From assembly GCA_025200525.1 (NCBI GenBank), contig CM045758.1, positions 192,856,463-192,920,462 on the forward strand: a stretch of 64,000 nucleotides of DNA. The letters run 5' to 3'. The stretch comes from Camellia lanceoleosa. Taxonomy: Eukaryota > Streptophyta > Magnoliopsida > Ericales > Theaceae. The notes under the pieces are model-generated. The model was not told the DNA's origin and made no database searches. It was given only the letters and a program-made list of their open reading frames with translations. Each line of letters starts with the position of its first letter. Position 1 is the first letter of the stretch. The position numbers and the translations under genes are program-made. Positions 12,092 to 25,328 of this stretch are shown here, one piece after another.

Positions 12092-12389
12092 TAAATATTA
12101 TTTAATTATTTTTATCCTTTAGCATAATTTTTTTTACCATTCAAATGCCAAAAGAAAGGAAAGTAAAAATAAATTTTATTTTTCATAAAAGTTTTTTTTG
12201 GGGGATAAAATATTAATAAATCTCCAATAGTGATCTTATAAATTATTTGGTCCTTCCTTTTTTCGTATGGACCGAAAGGTCTCATTTTAGTATGAATTAT
12301 ATAAAAGGTCAAACATAAACTCACGCATGTTATGTATTGAAGGATAAATGCGAGTTTTCTCATAATGTTAAAATTAATAAAAATTACAC

Positions 12390-12800
12390 TTCAAAAAAAT
12401 TTCTTAGTGTATTTTTTCCAAACATAACACTATAATATACCACTACAATGTAATACACTGAAAAAACTCTTAGTGTATTTTTTTTCAAAAGTTACATTAA
12501 AAAAAAAAAAAACTCCTTAATACACTTTTCTCAAACGTAACACTCCAATAAATGTACCACATAAAAACTCCTTAGTATATTTTTTTCAACCATATCACTC
12601 AAATGTAACACATTAATAAACTTTTTCGTATATTTTTTTCAAACATAACACTTCAATGTGACACATTAAAAAATTTCTTAATATATTTTTTTCAAACGTA
12701 ATAACGTAACATTCCAAAAAAATTCCTTAATGTATTTTTTTTCTAATCAATATAAAATGCAAAAATTCCTTAGTATTTTTTACAAACGTAACATTCTAAT
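12390..12800. repeat. Degenerate minisatellite, about 8 units
   Basis: The phrase aaaaactccttagtatatttttttc, in variants, recurs near 12392, 12465, 12510, 12565, 12625, 12668, 12717 and 12765. It is usually followed by a cannnnaacactccaatgtaac block. Unit length varies from about 40 to 75 bp. The units are diverged, so the array is old. No coding potential. Confidence 0.8.
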
Positions 12801-12829
12801 ATAATACCAGAAAATCACACTAATAAAAA

Positions 12830-15300
12830 ATATAGATTTTCACGCTCGACAACTAACACTTTAGTTACCAATCCCTTCACAAATAATTTTTCACACCTTC
12901 ACATTTCTATTTTCATCCCAGAAACAAATTAAAAAATTTTAAAAATGAATCAGACATTAACTTAAACTCAAATGATACCAAATCAAATAAATATAATTTT
13001 TAAAATAAAAATAACTAATTAATTCATAAAAAAACTCTTAAAACTAAATGAATTAACTCCTCGAATAGGATTTATGAATAAACTTCTTTTTTTTTTTTTT
13101 TTCACTTTAACAGAATCAAGTTGATATAATAAATTTATTTCACTTGCTGTCATCTGAAAAAAAAATATAAAATTTTATGATTGAAATTATGAGATTAATT
13201 TAATTTTTCATAAAATATAAAAATAAATTACTGAAATCACCGAAATAAAACCTATAAACCGAACTCAAATGACGGCACTTTTTTTCCGGAACCGGAGAGA
13301 AAAGGCGGTCCATATCTATCCTGAAAGCACCGGGACATCTCGTAAGACAAACTTGGAATGATTGGAGTCAACTTTCATACATCACAGCACAGTAAGCCAT
13401 GCCGAAAAATTATTGATGGGCCTTTGGACACTTCACCATGTTCTCCCATATTTTTTAATTATTTAATATAAATTTTATTTTTTATTTTTTTTATCAATTA
13501 CAACATTATTAAAATATTATATGACATCTCAAAATCAATCAATAATTTTTTAATCACAACAGAGTCCGGATTTGCCAACTCATGACAAGGTTCGAATTTG
13601 TTAAAATTAAAAATTTCAATTTTACAATAAAGTTTATTTATAATTGAATTAATTTAAACTTATTTTAGTAATTTAAATTATTTAATTTTATAATTAATTA
13701 AAAAATTATTAATATAAAACATTAAATTGATTCAACATCAATTATTATACTATTAGAATATTTTTTATTTATACCGCCTATATATTTTGAAAAATAAATT
13801 ATTCATATATTATAATATATATGTGATTTAATCATATAATTATTTATATTTGATAAATTCAATTTTTCAAACGTATGCTTTTTTTAATTTATTATATAAA
13901 TTTAACAATTAAAATCATACTTCACTCATAAAATTAAGATATTTAATTTTTAAAAATCCAAACTCATTGAACTAATATCCGTCCAAACTCTCCCCATATC
14001 GGACGGCCTAGGACGCTTCTTTGACCTCCTCACTTCTCATACACCAAAAAAAACAAAAAAGTAAAAGCAAAAAGAAAAAGTAAAATGTCCTACCTTACTT
14101 TAGACCAGTTCATCCACAGTGGACCCCACCACGCTGATAAAGTCAATGTCCTCGACCCAACATCCCAGATTATTATTTTTAATTTTAAAAATTATTTTAT
14201 TTTTAACTTTTTTATGCACAGTATCAATACGTGTATTGTGTGTATATAGGGTAGAGCATAGATATAGAGGGTAATATATACATTAATTATTTTATTAAAT
14301 TTTTTGACTTTTGATGTCGTTCTCACATGATAGATCTCAATTATCTTTAAATATAAGTTTTATATATGCCCACAAGTACTATTGATGACAATATATTATT
14401 TTAATATAACAAACACAATGTCTAATAATGTTTGAGGGTTCGAAATTAGAAGTTTGAATTTGGTTAAAAACCTAAAACGACATCGTTTTGAGTTTTGGGT
14501 TTTGATTTTTTTTTTCTTCATTTTCTTCTTTTTCTTCTTCATTGAGTTGAATAGAGACGAGATAGAGAACATAGAGGCAAGAGCAAGAATGCAGGTCGGC
14601 GGCGTCGCAGCTTGTTGGCTGATCTCGCAGCCCGTCCCTCGTCGCTCGTCGGCATCGTAGTCCCGCCTCCACCTCTGCCTCCGCCTCTACCTCCACCTCC
14701 ACCTCTACCTCCGCCCGATTTTGTTGGCCTCTCCAGTCAAGTTCTTCTTCTCCTTCTTCTTCTCCTCCTCCTCCTCCTCTTTCCTCTTAATTTTGAAAAA
14801 AAGAAAAATGTGATGTATCATGTCATGTCATTGGATTAATAATTTATTAAGATGTGAATAATTTGAATGAAATAATTTAATTATGTAAGTAATGTTATAC
14901 AAATTAAAAAATTTATATATAGAATCACACAGTTACATTGTGAATTATTGTTTTAAAATAAAATATCAAGTGAAATAATATCTTAATTACAAATATATTA
15001 TTCTAACAAATTTTGTTTCTAAGAATAGTATTTTCCTTCCCATAAAATAAGTGAAATGGGGTGAGGGTGTGTGATTCAATTGCACTTTCAAGCGATTGAT
15101 GATGAGTCTCATTTTATGACGATAATGTCCTATTTTTTAAAAATAATAATATAGAAATAAAATTTCATATAAAATGACGCAAAGCAAATTTTATATTTTA
15201 AAATAAAATATTCATAAATAACAGAACTACGGCGGTTTTAAAATTTTTTATACATATATATTTTTTTTGTGTGTGGATATTTATTTTTCTTATTAAAAGC
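12830..15300. other. Gene-free stretch upstream of the WRKY gene
   Basis: Mostly AT-rich, without exons. Around 14475-14490 lies the imperfect palindrome aaacgacatcgtttt, a motif commonly dispersed in plant genomes. From 14510 to 14790 there are (CTT)n and CCNCCN microsatellites that create spurious proline- and leucine-rich reading frames. Confidence 0.5.
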
Positions 15301-15307
15301 AGCATAC

Positions 15308-15640
15308 TTGACTTTTATTTTCCAATATTTGTCGTCCATTAACATTAATTTCCCCATAACACAGGTCGACTAAGGTTGTTTGGGGTGATTATTCAGTACT
15401 CTTGAAATATAGACACGTGATACTCTATAAAATTTTGATTAGTGAAGAGACACAAGGGTCCACGATTTATGTTAGAGATAGAAGACAACATGAGACTAAC
15501 TAATTGATAATTAATTTAAAATATAGACACATAATACTCCGAAAGTATTGAATAATTTCTCGATTGTTTGTCTATTTAGTGGTTTTTTTGGGTAATTATG
15601 TCTATTTAGTGGTTATATGACATTCGCACCTAAGTTTGAC
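15308..15640 (+). promoter_or_regulatory. W-box and G-box motifs in the WRKY upstream region
   Basis: W-box cores TTGACT lie at 15308-15313 and 15636-15641, and a G-box CACGTG at 15414-15419. W-boxes are the binding sites of WRKY proteins, and many WRKY genes are auto- or cross-regulated through them; the G-box is bound by bZIP/bHLH factors. Their use here is inference. The G-box lies in a direct repeat: atatagacacgtgatactc near 15407 recurs as atatagacacataatactcc near 15521, where the core is lost. Confidence 0.4.
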
Positions 15641-16056
15641 TGGAGAAAGAAAGATCTAATGGTGGAGTCATTTATTAATTCTTCACCCACTTTCTCCACC
15701 TTTATTTATCTTCCGCCCATATCATTATTTTAACAGGTATATTCAATAATTTTGAAATATAAATATGTAATATTTTATAATATTATAATTGATAAAAAAA
15801 AAATAAATAAGGGACATTTTATTAAGTGATTAAAAAATATAAAAATATATATAATAATTAATAATTAATTAAGAATTACAGACAAATAATATTTTATGAA
15901 TATTTTGTAATTTTTCCATTTTATCGTCTACAGAGATTAAACAAAAAACTATAGTCATAACATATTCATATCGTATCCACTACTTATACCACTTCACTTG
16001 TCTGTTTTGAAAGCTTTTAGTCCTCTGTTTCAGTCCAAGCTGATGGTTGTGAAGCC

Positions 16057-17892
<1,836 letters not shown>

Positions 17893-19320
17893 TTTATATT
17901 GTCATGCATGGTGGTGAGACAAAAGCCAAGTGTTTTCACTCATTCATCATCATCATTCCACAAATGTGTAGAGAGTTACAGTGTAGTACTACTATTAGCT
18001 AGATGAGTGAGTGAGCTCAATGACTCAACTCAGCTCTATCTCAAAGGAGACGTAATGGGTTTTTCTTTTTAAGTCTATCGAATTAAACACAGTCTCCTCA
18101 TATGATATGTGATTCATCAATTTCATATAAGAAAATTGTGTTTGATTCTATAATTGAAACAACGGTTGTTTGTTTATTCATTGTCCGACGCTGCATTCTC
18201 TACTTTTCTCTCTCTATGTGAATTAAATGAAAAATGAAAGGAAAAATCAATGAGAAGATAGTCGATTTGGTTACATATTTCAAAGAAGGAAAGTGGGTTT
18301 TATTCTCTAGTCTAGTGGGTTGTGTCGTCTTTTATTTATTTATTTATTTATTTTTGAATTTTGTATTGGTGTTGTGGTCTTTGGATGCGAAATTCTACTA
18401 CTTTCTAATTCACAAGTCATCATCACTCCAGCTTTTTCCCTTCGGGTTTTGAATAAAAAATTGTTGTAGAAATTAAGAGAAAATAAAATGACTTGGTCAA
18501 AATTCAAAAATGATGAAGACATGTAGATGGTGGAACATGTCGTGTTTAAGAGGGTTGACCAAGAAAACAGAAAGTAGGAGTAAGCAGTTGGGGCGGCCAA
18601 TTTACTCAAAGAGAGGAGAGAGAAATTCCTCTGATTTAAAGCTTTGTTGTTGAATGGTGTTATAGAGGAACCTCAAACAATTATTACTTGCCCTAAAAAA
18701 ATTACATTTTATTTAAAATTCTATTTTTTTGGATGGAAAAGTCACAAATAATAAGTGGGAATAAGTGAAATAAATTGTAAAAAAATCAAAGCTTGTGTCT
18801 GTGTTCTATTGCAAAAAAATTTCTTCTCATTGATTGATATTTTTCTTAAAAAAAGTCCGTGAACAAGTTGGTTGGTGGAGTCGGAGATTAATGTACTCCA
18901 AAATTAGTTAGTCAAAATCTTGAATATTATAGTTGTATTTGAATATCTTGAATATTACAGTTGTATTTGAATTAATTTAAATAAGGATTTGAAAAGAGAA
19001 CATGAAAGTTTGAGACGAATATTAATTAAATTTATTTTTTTACTTTTCCTTGTCTTTTTAAATTTTTATTAAAATTCATAATTTAATTGCAGTATATGTA
19101 ATTGAAATTAATCGGAACACTCGTGAGATTTAAAAAAAAAAAGAAGAAGAAATAAATAAAAAATTCATGGTTGGTGGAGAGAGAGCTCTCTGATTTTAGA
19201 GCATGGGCGTTGGTGTTGGGTGGAGTTAGAGAAGACTACGAAACAAAGATGGTATTGGTTGGTGTGGAGGTGCTTAAACCTCACACTCTCTCTACGAAGA
19301 GTAATTATTGACTACTATTA
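17893..19320. other. WRKY 3' UTR and downstream intergenic DNA
   Basis: The first ~250 bases after the TGA stop are presumably 3' UTR; no single poly-A signal is convincing. The rest is AT-rich, with a short direct repeat of atcttgaatatta / gttgtatttgaat near 18917-18972, and no exon. Confidence 0.5.
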
Positions 19321-20260
19321 GGAGTCGTTTGTTTGGATGGACTAGATAAGGAAGATTGTAATTTATCAAACTATTAGTCATGGAATACATTGTCTCAGGA
19401 CTATTTAGTTGGACTAAATTTGTATCCATGTTTGTTTAGTCATGGATTAGATGTATGGATTGGACAATTTTTAGTTATCTAATGTTTGTTTGGGATGATA
19501 AATACCCAAATGACTATTTTATCATTTTTAATTATTTACTAAGTAATAGCAATATTAAATATAACTTTAATATTTTAATTATTTTTAGCTAGATTAAATA
19601 AAAATTTATTTTATTTTATTTTTTCACAATTTTTTAATTATTTTAATTTATTACTTTCAATTAAATTAAATTTATAATTTATAATTTATATTTAATATAT
19701 AATTTTAAATTAACGACAATAAAAAATAATTTTATTTAATATATAAATTAAATTTTCAACAACACTAAAAAAATTTAACTTATAATTTATATTTTTTATT
19801 TAATATATAATTTTAAATTAAAAACACTAAAAAAATAATTTAATTTAATATGTAAATTTAATTTTTTAACAATACTAAAAAAATTTAATTTATAAGGCCA
19901 TAATTTATAATTTATTATTTTTAATTAAATTTAATTTATAATTTATAATTTAAATTTTTTATTTAATATATAATTTTAAATTAACAACACTAAAAAAATA
20001 ATTTATAAATGTTCAAAAGACTATTTTATCATTTTCTAATTGTTTGCTAAGTAATAGCATGGAAGGTAAAATAGACATTTCACAAAATAATCTCATGAGA
20101 TACTAATCTCATGGTTTCTATCCCCCCATGGGATAGGATAGTCCCATATTTGTGGGACTAATAGTCCGGAGCAAAAAAAATAAAACAAACAATGGACTAT
20201 TAGTCCCACCGGACTAATAGTTCAATCCCACCTCTTAATTCTTCAAAAACAAACACACCC
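19321..20260. mobile_element. Tourist-like element of 940 bp, TSD TTA
   Basis: Starts GGAGTCGTTTGTTTGGATGG and ends AAAAACAAACACACCC, flanked by TTA on both sides (19318-19320 and 20261-20263). Subterminal blocks with ggactattagtcc, in both orientations, lie near each end. The AT-rich middle holds several direct copies of aacactaaaaaaataattta. There is no transposase. The 3-bp TTA duplication and GTTTGTTT-type ends place it with PIF/Harbinger derivatives. Confidence 0.85.
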
Positions 20261-20263
20261 TTA

Positions 20264-22070
20264 GAATGTAGTAATGTGATATTTCAAAAATATTATAATT
20301 AAAAAATATATATAAATTTAATAATTTTATGTTAAATAATTAAAAAATATAAAATGATATAATAAATAATAATTAATAAAAAATATGAATATATAACATT
20401 GCAAGAGCAAACAATAATTTTTCCTCTATAACTTACAAGTGAGAAATCAATGTGGCAAAAGTCAAAATGGGCTGGTGGTGGCAGAGTTTTAAACAAATAA
20501 ATAAATACAACCGAAATATTTGACCCATGAGAGGTGGGTTGGGCCCTACAATGTTTTCATTATTTCATTTTGGCTTTTGCTTTGTCTCATTCGTGTGACT
20601 ATTCAGCACCATGCTTGTTTCGAGAAACAAAAATTGGACATGATCTTGAATGTACACCACATATATATGTATCCATTCATTTCCATGCCTAGCAGTTTGG
20701 TTAGGATGTGGACAATCAATAAGTTGTTTATTGTTTTGGCTCTAAAATAGGAGATAAAAAGAAGCCTATGGTAGAGTAGAAAAATTAATTAGCATCATTG
20801 GGTCTATGAATATAAAAGGGTTTTGAGATTATGTGTTAAATTAAGCATTGGATTGGATTGGATTCTTTTTTATTGAGCATTTAATTCATTTAGGTTACGT
20901 TTGACATAAATTTTTTAGACTAAAATAATTATAAAAAGATAAAATAAATTAAAAAATTAATAAGACAAAATATTACATCTAAACCATAATCATTTTATTT
21001 TATTTTTCTCACAAAAGTCAAAAAATTCAAAAAGTTCATCCAAAACGAGGCTTTTTAGCCTCAGACAAAATAGCTGAAAAGTCAAAAAGTTAATTCACAT
21101 CCCAAACAAAGACTTGGATTAGTGTTGTTGGATCAATGGGCTTATCATTATTTGTAATCTCAAAATATTATATTGTATTATTTATGTGATATTTCAAATT
21201 AATTATGTATTAAAAAATTTATAGATGGAATATGTAGTTGATTTATTTTTATTTGGTAGTTAGGAGATGAATAATAACTCACTTAATGTATATTTTGATT
21301 TTTCATTGAAAGTACCGTATAGACAATATTTCATGATATTTCAAATTTCTTTAATAACTTTCTCTTTAGGGTGTATCTTTGTGAAATTAAACCGTCTATC
21401 TTGTAGTTTTTGTCGTGCAAAGTCACATTATATATCGAAGATCAAGTCACATTAGTCTTAAAAATAAAATGAACAATTTATTTTCAAAATTATCTTTGTT
21501 GTTTATTTTTTAAAAATAAATATGATGCGATTATGTGATTACTATTATTCGATCAATTATTTTTTTCCCATAAATAACATATTGAAATGAATAATTTAAA
21601 TTGCCATGATAGATCACTAGTGAACCCACCCAGCTCAACAACACCTCCACAGTTTAAAGCTCAATTTCATTTCTATTTTTTATGACAAAAATATTTAAGA
21701 GCACTAAAAGTAGAGCTCTACCTATGTAGCAGTAGATTTCATTCATGAATGATTTGATATATATATCTTTTTTTTTTTTTACTTCATGTCACATTATTAG
21801 AGCCATTGTTGGAACTCTATAAATTTAGAATTATAAATAATTGGTCTTTTTATGATATTATTCGCTCAATAAACTTTACAAAGTGCTAAAGCACCAACAA
21901 TGTTAGAAGTAGTTAAAATTTTACATATTATTTTGTTCGCCTTTAACATGAAGTAGGAAACTTTGATGTGAGTTCCACCTCCCTTTAACAAGGTGAATAA
22001 AATAATGTATAAATTTTAAGTACCTCTCGCGCTTCTAAAAAAATAAGAATGGATTATTGGACTCTATTAT
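20264..22070. other. Gene-free stretch with a probable MITE remnant
   Basis: At 20893-21110, after a TTA, the sequence reads GGTTACGTTTGACATAA. It contains ccaaaacgaggcttt and ends near cacatcccaaacaaagac, resembling the Tourist-like family, but the termini are not exact. A (TA)n/T tract lies near 21759-21780. No coding exon. Confidence 0.4.
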
Positions 22071-22073
22071 TGA

Positions 22074-22263
22074 GGTCAAGTTTGGGAAGACTAAATAAGT
22101 ATACTTTTTGACTTTTTATGAAATATGGGTTGGATTTGGGTTGGGTTTGAAGTGATGTGTTAGAGAGGTGATGTGACTTAAATAAGATGATGTGACTTAA
22201 ATAGGATAGTAACTTTTTGACTTTTTGACTTTTTAAATTTTTTTGAGAATGCTAAACTTGGCC
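22074..22263 (-). mobile_element. Tourist-like MITE copy (about 190 bp)
   Basis: Begins GGTCAAGTTTGGGA and ends GCTAAACTTGGCC. The interior (gttgggtttgaagtgatgtg, tagagaggtgatgtga, tgacttaaataagatgatg) is the same as in the copies at 49079-49261 (same orientation) and 30703-30874 (opposite orientation). The flanks TGA/TCA do not match perfectly, so the target duplication is mutated or the end is off by a base or two. Confidence 0.75.
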
Positions 22264-22756
22264 TCAGTCTATGAATTTTTTGAGTTCTATTTTAATTATT
22301 TAAACAATTTAATATGTATAATTTATTAAATATTTTATTCTTATAAAAAATTACGTTTTATCAATCTAATGGTATGATTCAGTAAAATAAACATGAGAGA
22401 AGTCATTAAAAAAGAAAAAGAAAAAAAAAAAGAAAAGTACCTTTGGCCTTTCTATTTTGTTGAAGTATTAGTGATCACTGTTCAAAACTGGCCATTGGGT
22501 CAAAGTCCACACATATATATATATACATATTTCTTTTAAATCAATTTTTTGGCAAACGGAGGTTGCATGACATGCAATATAGCCTAGACCGAGGTGACAT
22601 TAATTATTATTATTATTATTTTAATAGTTTTTTTCCTTCACAAAGGAACAAATAATTTGAGTCAACTACAGCGATGTGTGTCGGACATTGGACTGATTTT
22701 TTTGTCTCTTACAATATCTTTCCACGTTGGGTGGGCTATCCCCTGTTTATAAATAA

Positions 22757-23815
22757 GAGCGAATTACGGGGCTATTTTAGGAAGTTGGTTAAAAAATAAT
22801 TTTTAATTTTTAATTTATTTTAGATTATATTATCTCTCATATATTTTTATATATTTTTTTAAAAAATATAAAAAAAGTTAAAAAATCAATTTTTAACCAT
22901 CTTTTCAAAATAACCCTATATTAGTAGTCTCTATAATTTGAATTTGTATTAATTTAGTTTTTAATTTTTTAATTATGATATATTTAATTTTGAATTTTGA
23001 ATCTTTTTCAAATAAGAATAATAAAAAATATTTTCTTTACAAACAGTTCATTCAAGGGCAAAGTCGTCATCCAACTTATTTTGTGTTGGTTAATTTATAA
23101 ATTATTTAAAATATAATAACCTTTTTTTAATAAATAATATTGAAATTTTCTTGGTTATAAAGTTTTGTTTAATTTGCTTATCAAAATCCATTTTCAAATT
23201 TTTTTCCCCAAGAAACTAAAAATTAAATTGGTGAAAAAAATTAAAAACACATCATTTTTATATAATTGTATCTTTTGGGAGAGTATAAATAATTTTTTTA
23301 ATATTTATTTTTATTAAATTAGTTTCAATTTTTTCAAAAGTCAAACATAGCGACAACTTTAATGTCATTATTAAATCAATCTATTAAATTAAAAAATTCA
23401 AAACTAAAAACATTTTATGTATTAAACATATTTATTACTTAATAACCATCCATTACATTATAATGATTTAAAAATATCTGTTAATAACAAATATAGTCAT
23501 CTATGACATGACAACCATTAAAAAACATCAACAAAAACAACTACTTATTACATGATCATCATCTAAACACATACTAAAAATTAATTTGATAAAAAAAATT
23601 AAAAAAATAAAAACGTAAAAGATTTATTATTTTTATATAATTTTATCTTTGATAGGTAGAAATAGTTTTTAAAAATTTAAAATAATTTTTTGACATTTAT
23701 TTTTGTCAAATTAATTTATATTTATGAAATTAATGACTTTATCATTGAAATAAAATAATAATATTTTTAATTATTCTTATTTGAAATGAGATTCAAAATT
23801 TAATGTAATTCACCC
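22757..23815. mobile_element. Decayed Mutator-like foldback element, TSD TATAAATAA
   Basis: Flanked by a perfect 9-bp duplication TATAAATAA (22748-22756 and 23816-23824). The ends GAGCGAATTAC and GTAATTCACCC are inverted repeats. Internal blocks (ttgaattttgaatcttttt caaataag, ttcaagggcaaagtcgtc) match the element at 11463-12091. The left arm is interrupted by a separate ~150-bp foldback insert at 22768-22917. The arms are more diverged than in the first copy, so this insertion looks older. Confidence 0.85.
22768..22917. mobile_element. Nested foldback MITE inside the Mutator-like element
   Basis: Starts GGGGCTATTTTAGGAAGTTGG and ends with the reverse complement of AGGGTTATTTTGAAAAGATGG; the arms continue as ttaaaaaataatttttaa versus its complement. 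Removing it restores the gaattac / atattagtagtc continuity seen in the related element at 11463. A degenerate half of a similar element may lie at about 48525-48605. Confidence 0.65.
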
Positions 23816-23865
23816 TATAAATAAATGGTTGCTGACATGAGTTGCCACACCACTTTAGAGAGAAG

Positions 23866-24073
23866 TTTTTGGGTACCTATTGAGAATCTGTTTTGTTTTG
23901 TGTATCCACTTTAAATATAATTAATTTATCAAAAATATTAGAGACTCAAATAAATTATTAAATTATTTGCATGTTTGGGTGCTTATTGAGAATTGGTTTT
24001 GTGTATCCACTTTAAATATAATTAATTTATCAAAAATATTAGAGACTCAAATAAATTATTAAATTATTTGCAT
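23866..24073. repeat. ~107-bp tandem duplication
   Basis: tttgggtacctattgagaat...attatttgcatg (23866-23973) is followed directly by a second copy (23974-24073), nearly identical apart from a short deletion near the start. Non-coding. Confidence 0.88.
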
Positions 24074-25150
24074 GGGACTCACGTGAATTTTCATTTGTGT
24101 TAGTATTATGTAAAATATTTGATAATTTATTTGGAGTCTCAAACATTAGTTTTAGTTTGGATGAATATAAAATGAGGATTGGTAATTGATGAGGAGAGTT
24201 GTTTTTTATGATTTTTTTTTGTTTTGTTTTTTAATGTAATTTTTTAAATAACATCAAAATTTATTTTTTCATAGATATTTAGATTAAGCCTTTTTTTTTT
24301 TTTTAAAAAAAAAGAAGAATTAGAAAGAGACAAATATATATATATATATATAAAGCATACTTATAAGTAATTATCAAACCAAAAAAAAAAAAAAAAACAT
24401 TTATCAATCCAGGCTGCCCTGTTTAAAAGCATCTAATTCCAACTTCAAAAAAAGTTGCTTATTGAGTTAAAAAGTAAATATATTGAAAACTTGAAAATTT
24501 TTACCAAACAACTAATTTTTTTTGCCAAAGTACAATAGATTAAACATGTAGTTTCAACTGAAAAAAAAAGCTCAAAATATTTTTTACGGAAGGTGCCATT
24601 ATATAGCCTATCAAAAAATATATTTTTTTCTTGGTAAAAAAAAAAAAGAATTTGTTACTGAATAAATATTTCACTTTGGCCCTTCATAAATATTAAGCCA
24701 ACTTTTGTTAAACATTAGACAAAAAATGATATGTTGGCAATCCTATGATATAAAAATATTTTATTATATATAATTTACACATCTGACACAAACTCAAATC
24801 TCAATATAATAATATATTTTTTTATATTATATTATAGTTATTGTGACATTTTCTATCTAATTTTGAAAAAAAAAAGTTTTAAGAATAAACTAGAAAAAAT
24901 TTTAAGTACTAAAATAGAAAAGTGACCAAATATAAATAGGAATTTATCCATATTTTTTTTTTTGTGTGGGTCAGGCTACCAAAAGGGATTAATATTGTTT
25001 TCATCCATACACATTAGGCCCATAGGCATGGGCTTTGGATAGTCTTGGGCTTGACAGACTTTGAAGCCTGTTGCCTGACATGACTTTCAAAAGAGTAACC
25101 ACCTTTCCACTATAATTTCGACCAAATAACTTCTCTCATCAAAGCCCATC
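24074..25150. other. Gene-free stretch upstream of DUS1
   Basis: AT-rich, with T/A homopolymers at 24292-24312 and 24379-24397 and a (TA)n run near 24335-24352. The DUS1 promoter presumably lies in the last few hundred bases. No distinct TATA box could be assigned. Confidence 0.4.
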
Positions 25151-25328
25151 CATTGGATCGGACTCAATCCACACCCAAATTACAACCGTACTTTTGATTT
25201 GAGCGAATACCAAACAGGGACAACACGAAACGTTCTTCACTTCGTCGCCGCCCCAACCCCCTGGCGGCGATGGGCTGCGCTTCAAAACCCTAAACCCTTT
25301 TCTCTCGCTGTCACCGATCTTCTCATTC

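Noticed and set aside
14454..14839. Overlapping proline-, leucine- and glutamate-rich short frames
   Set aside because: Produced by (CTT)n and CCNCCN microsatellites in several frames at once; no signal peptide or conserved motif.
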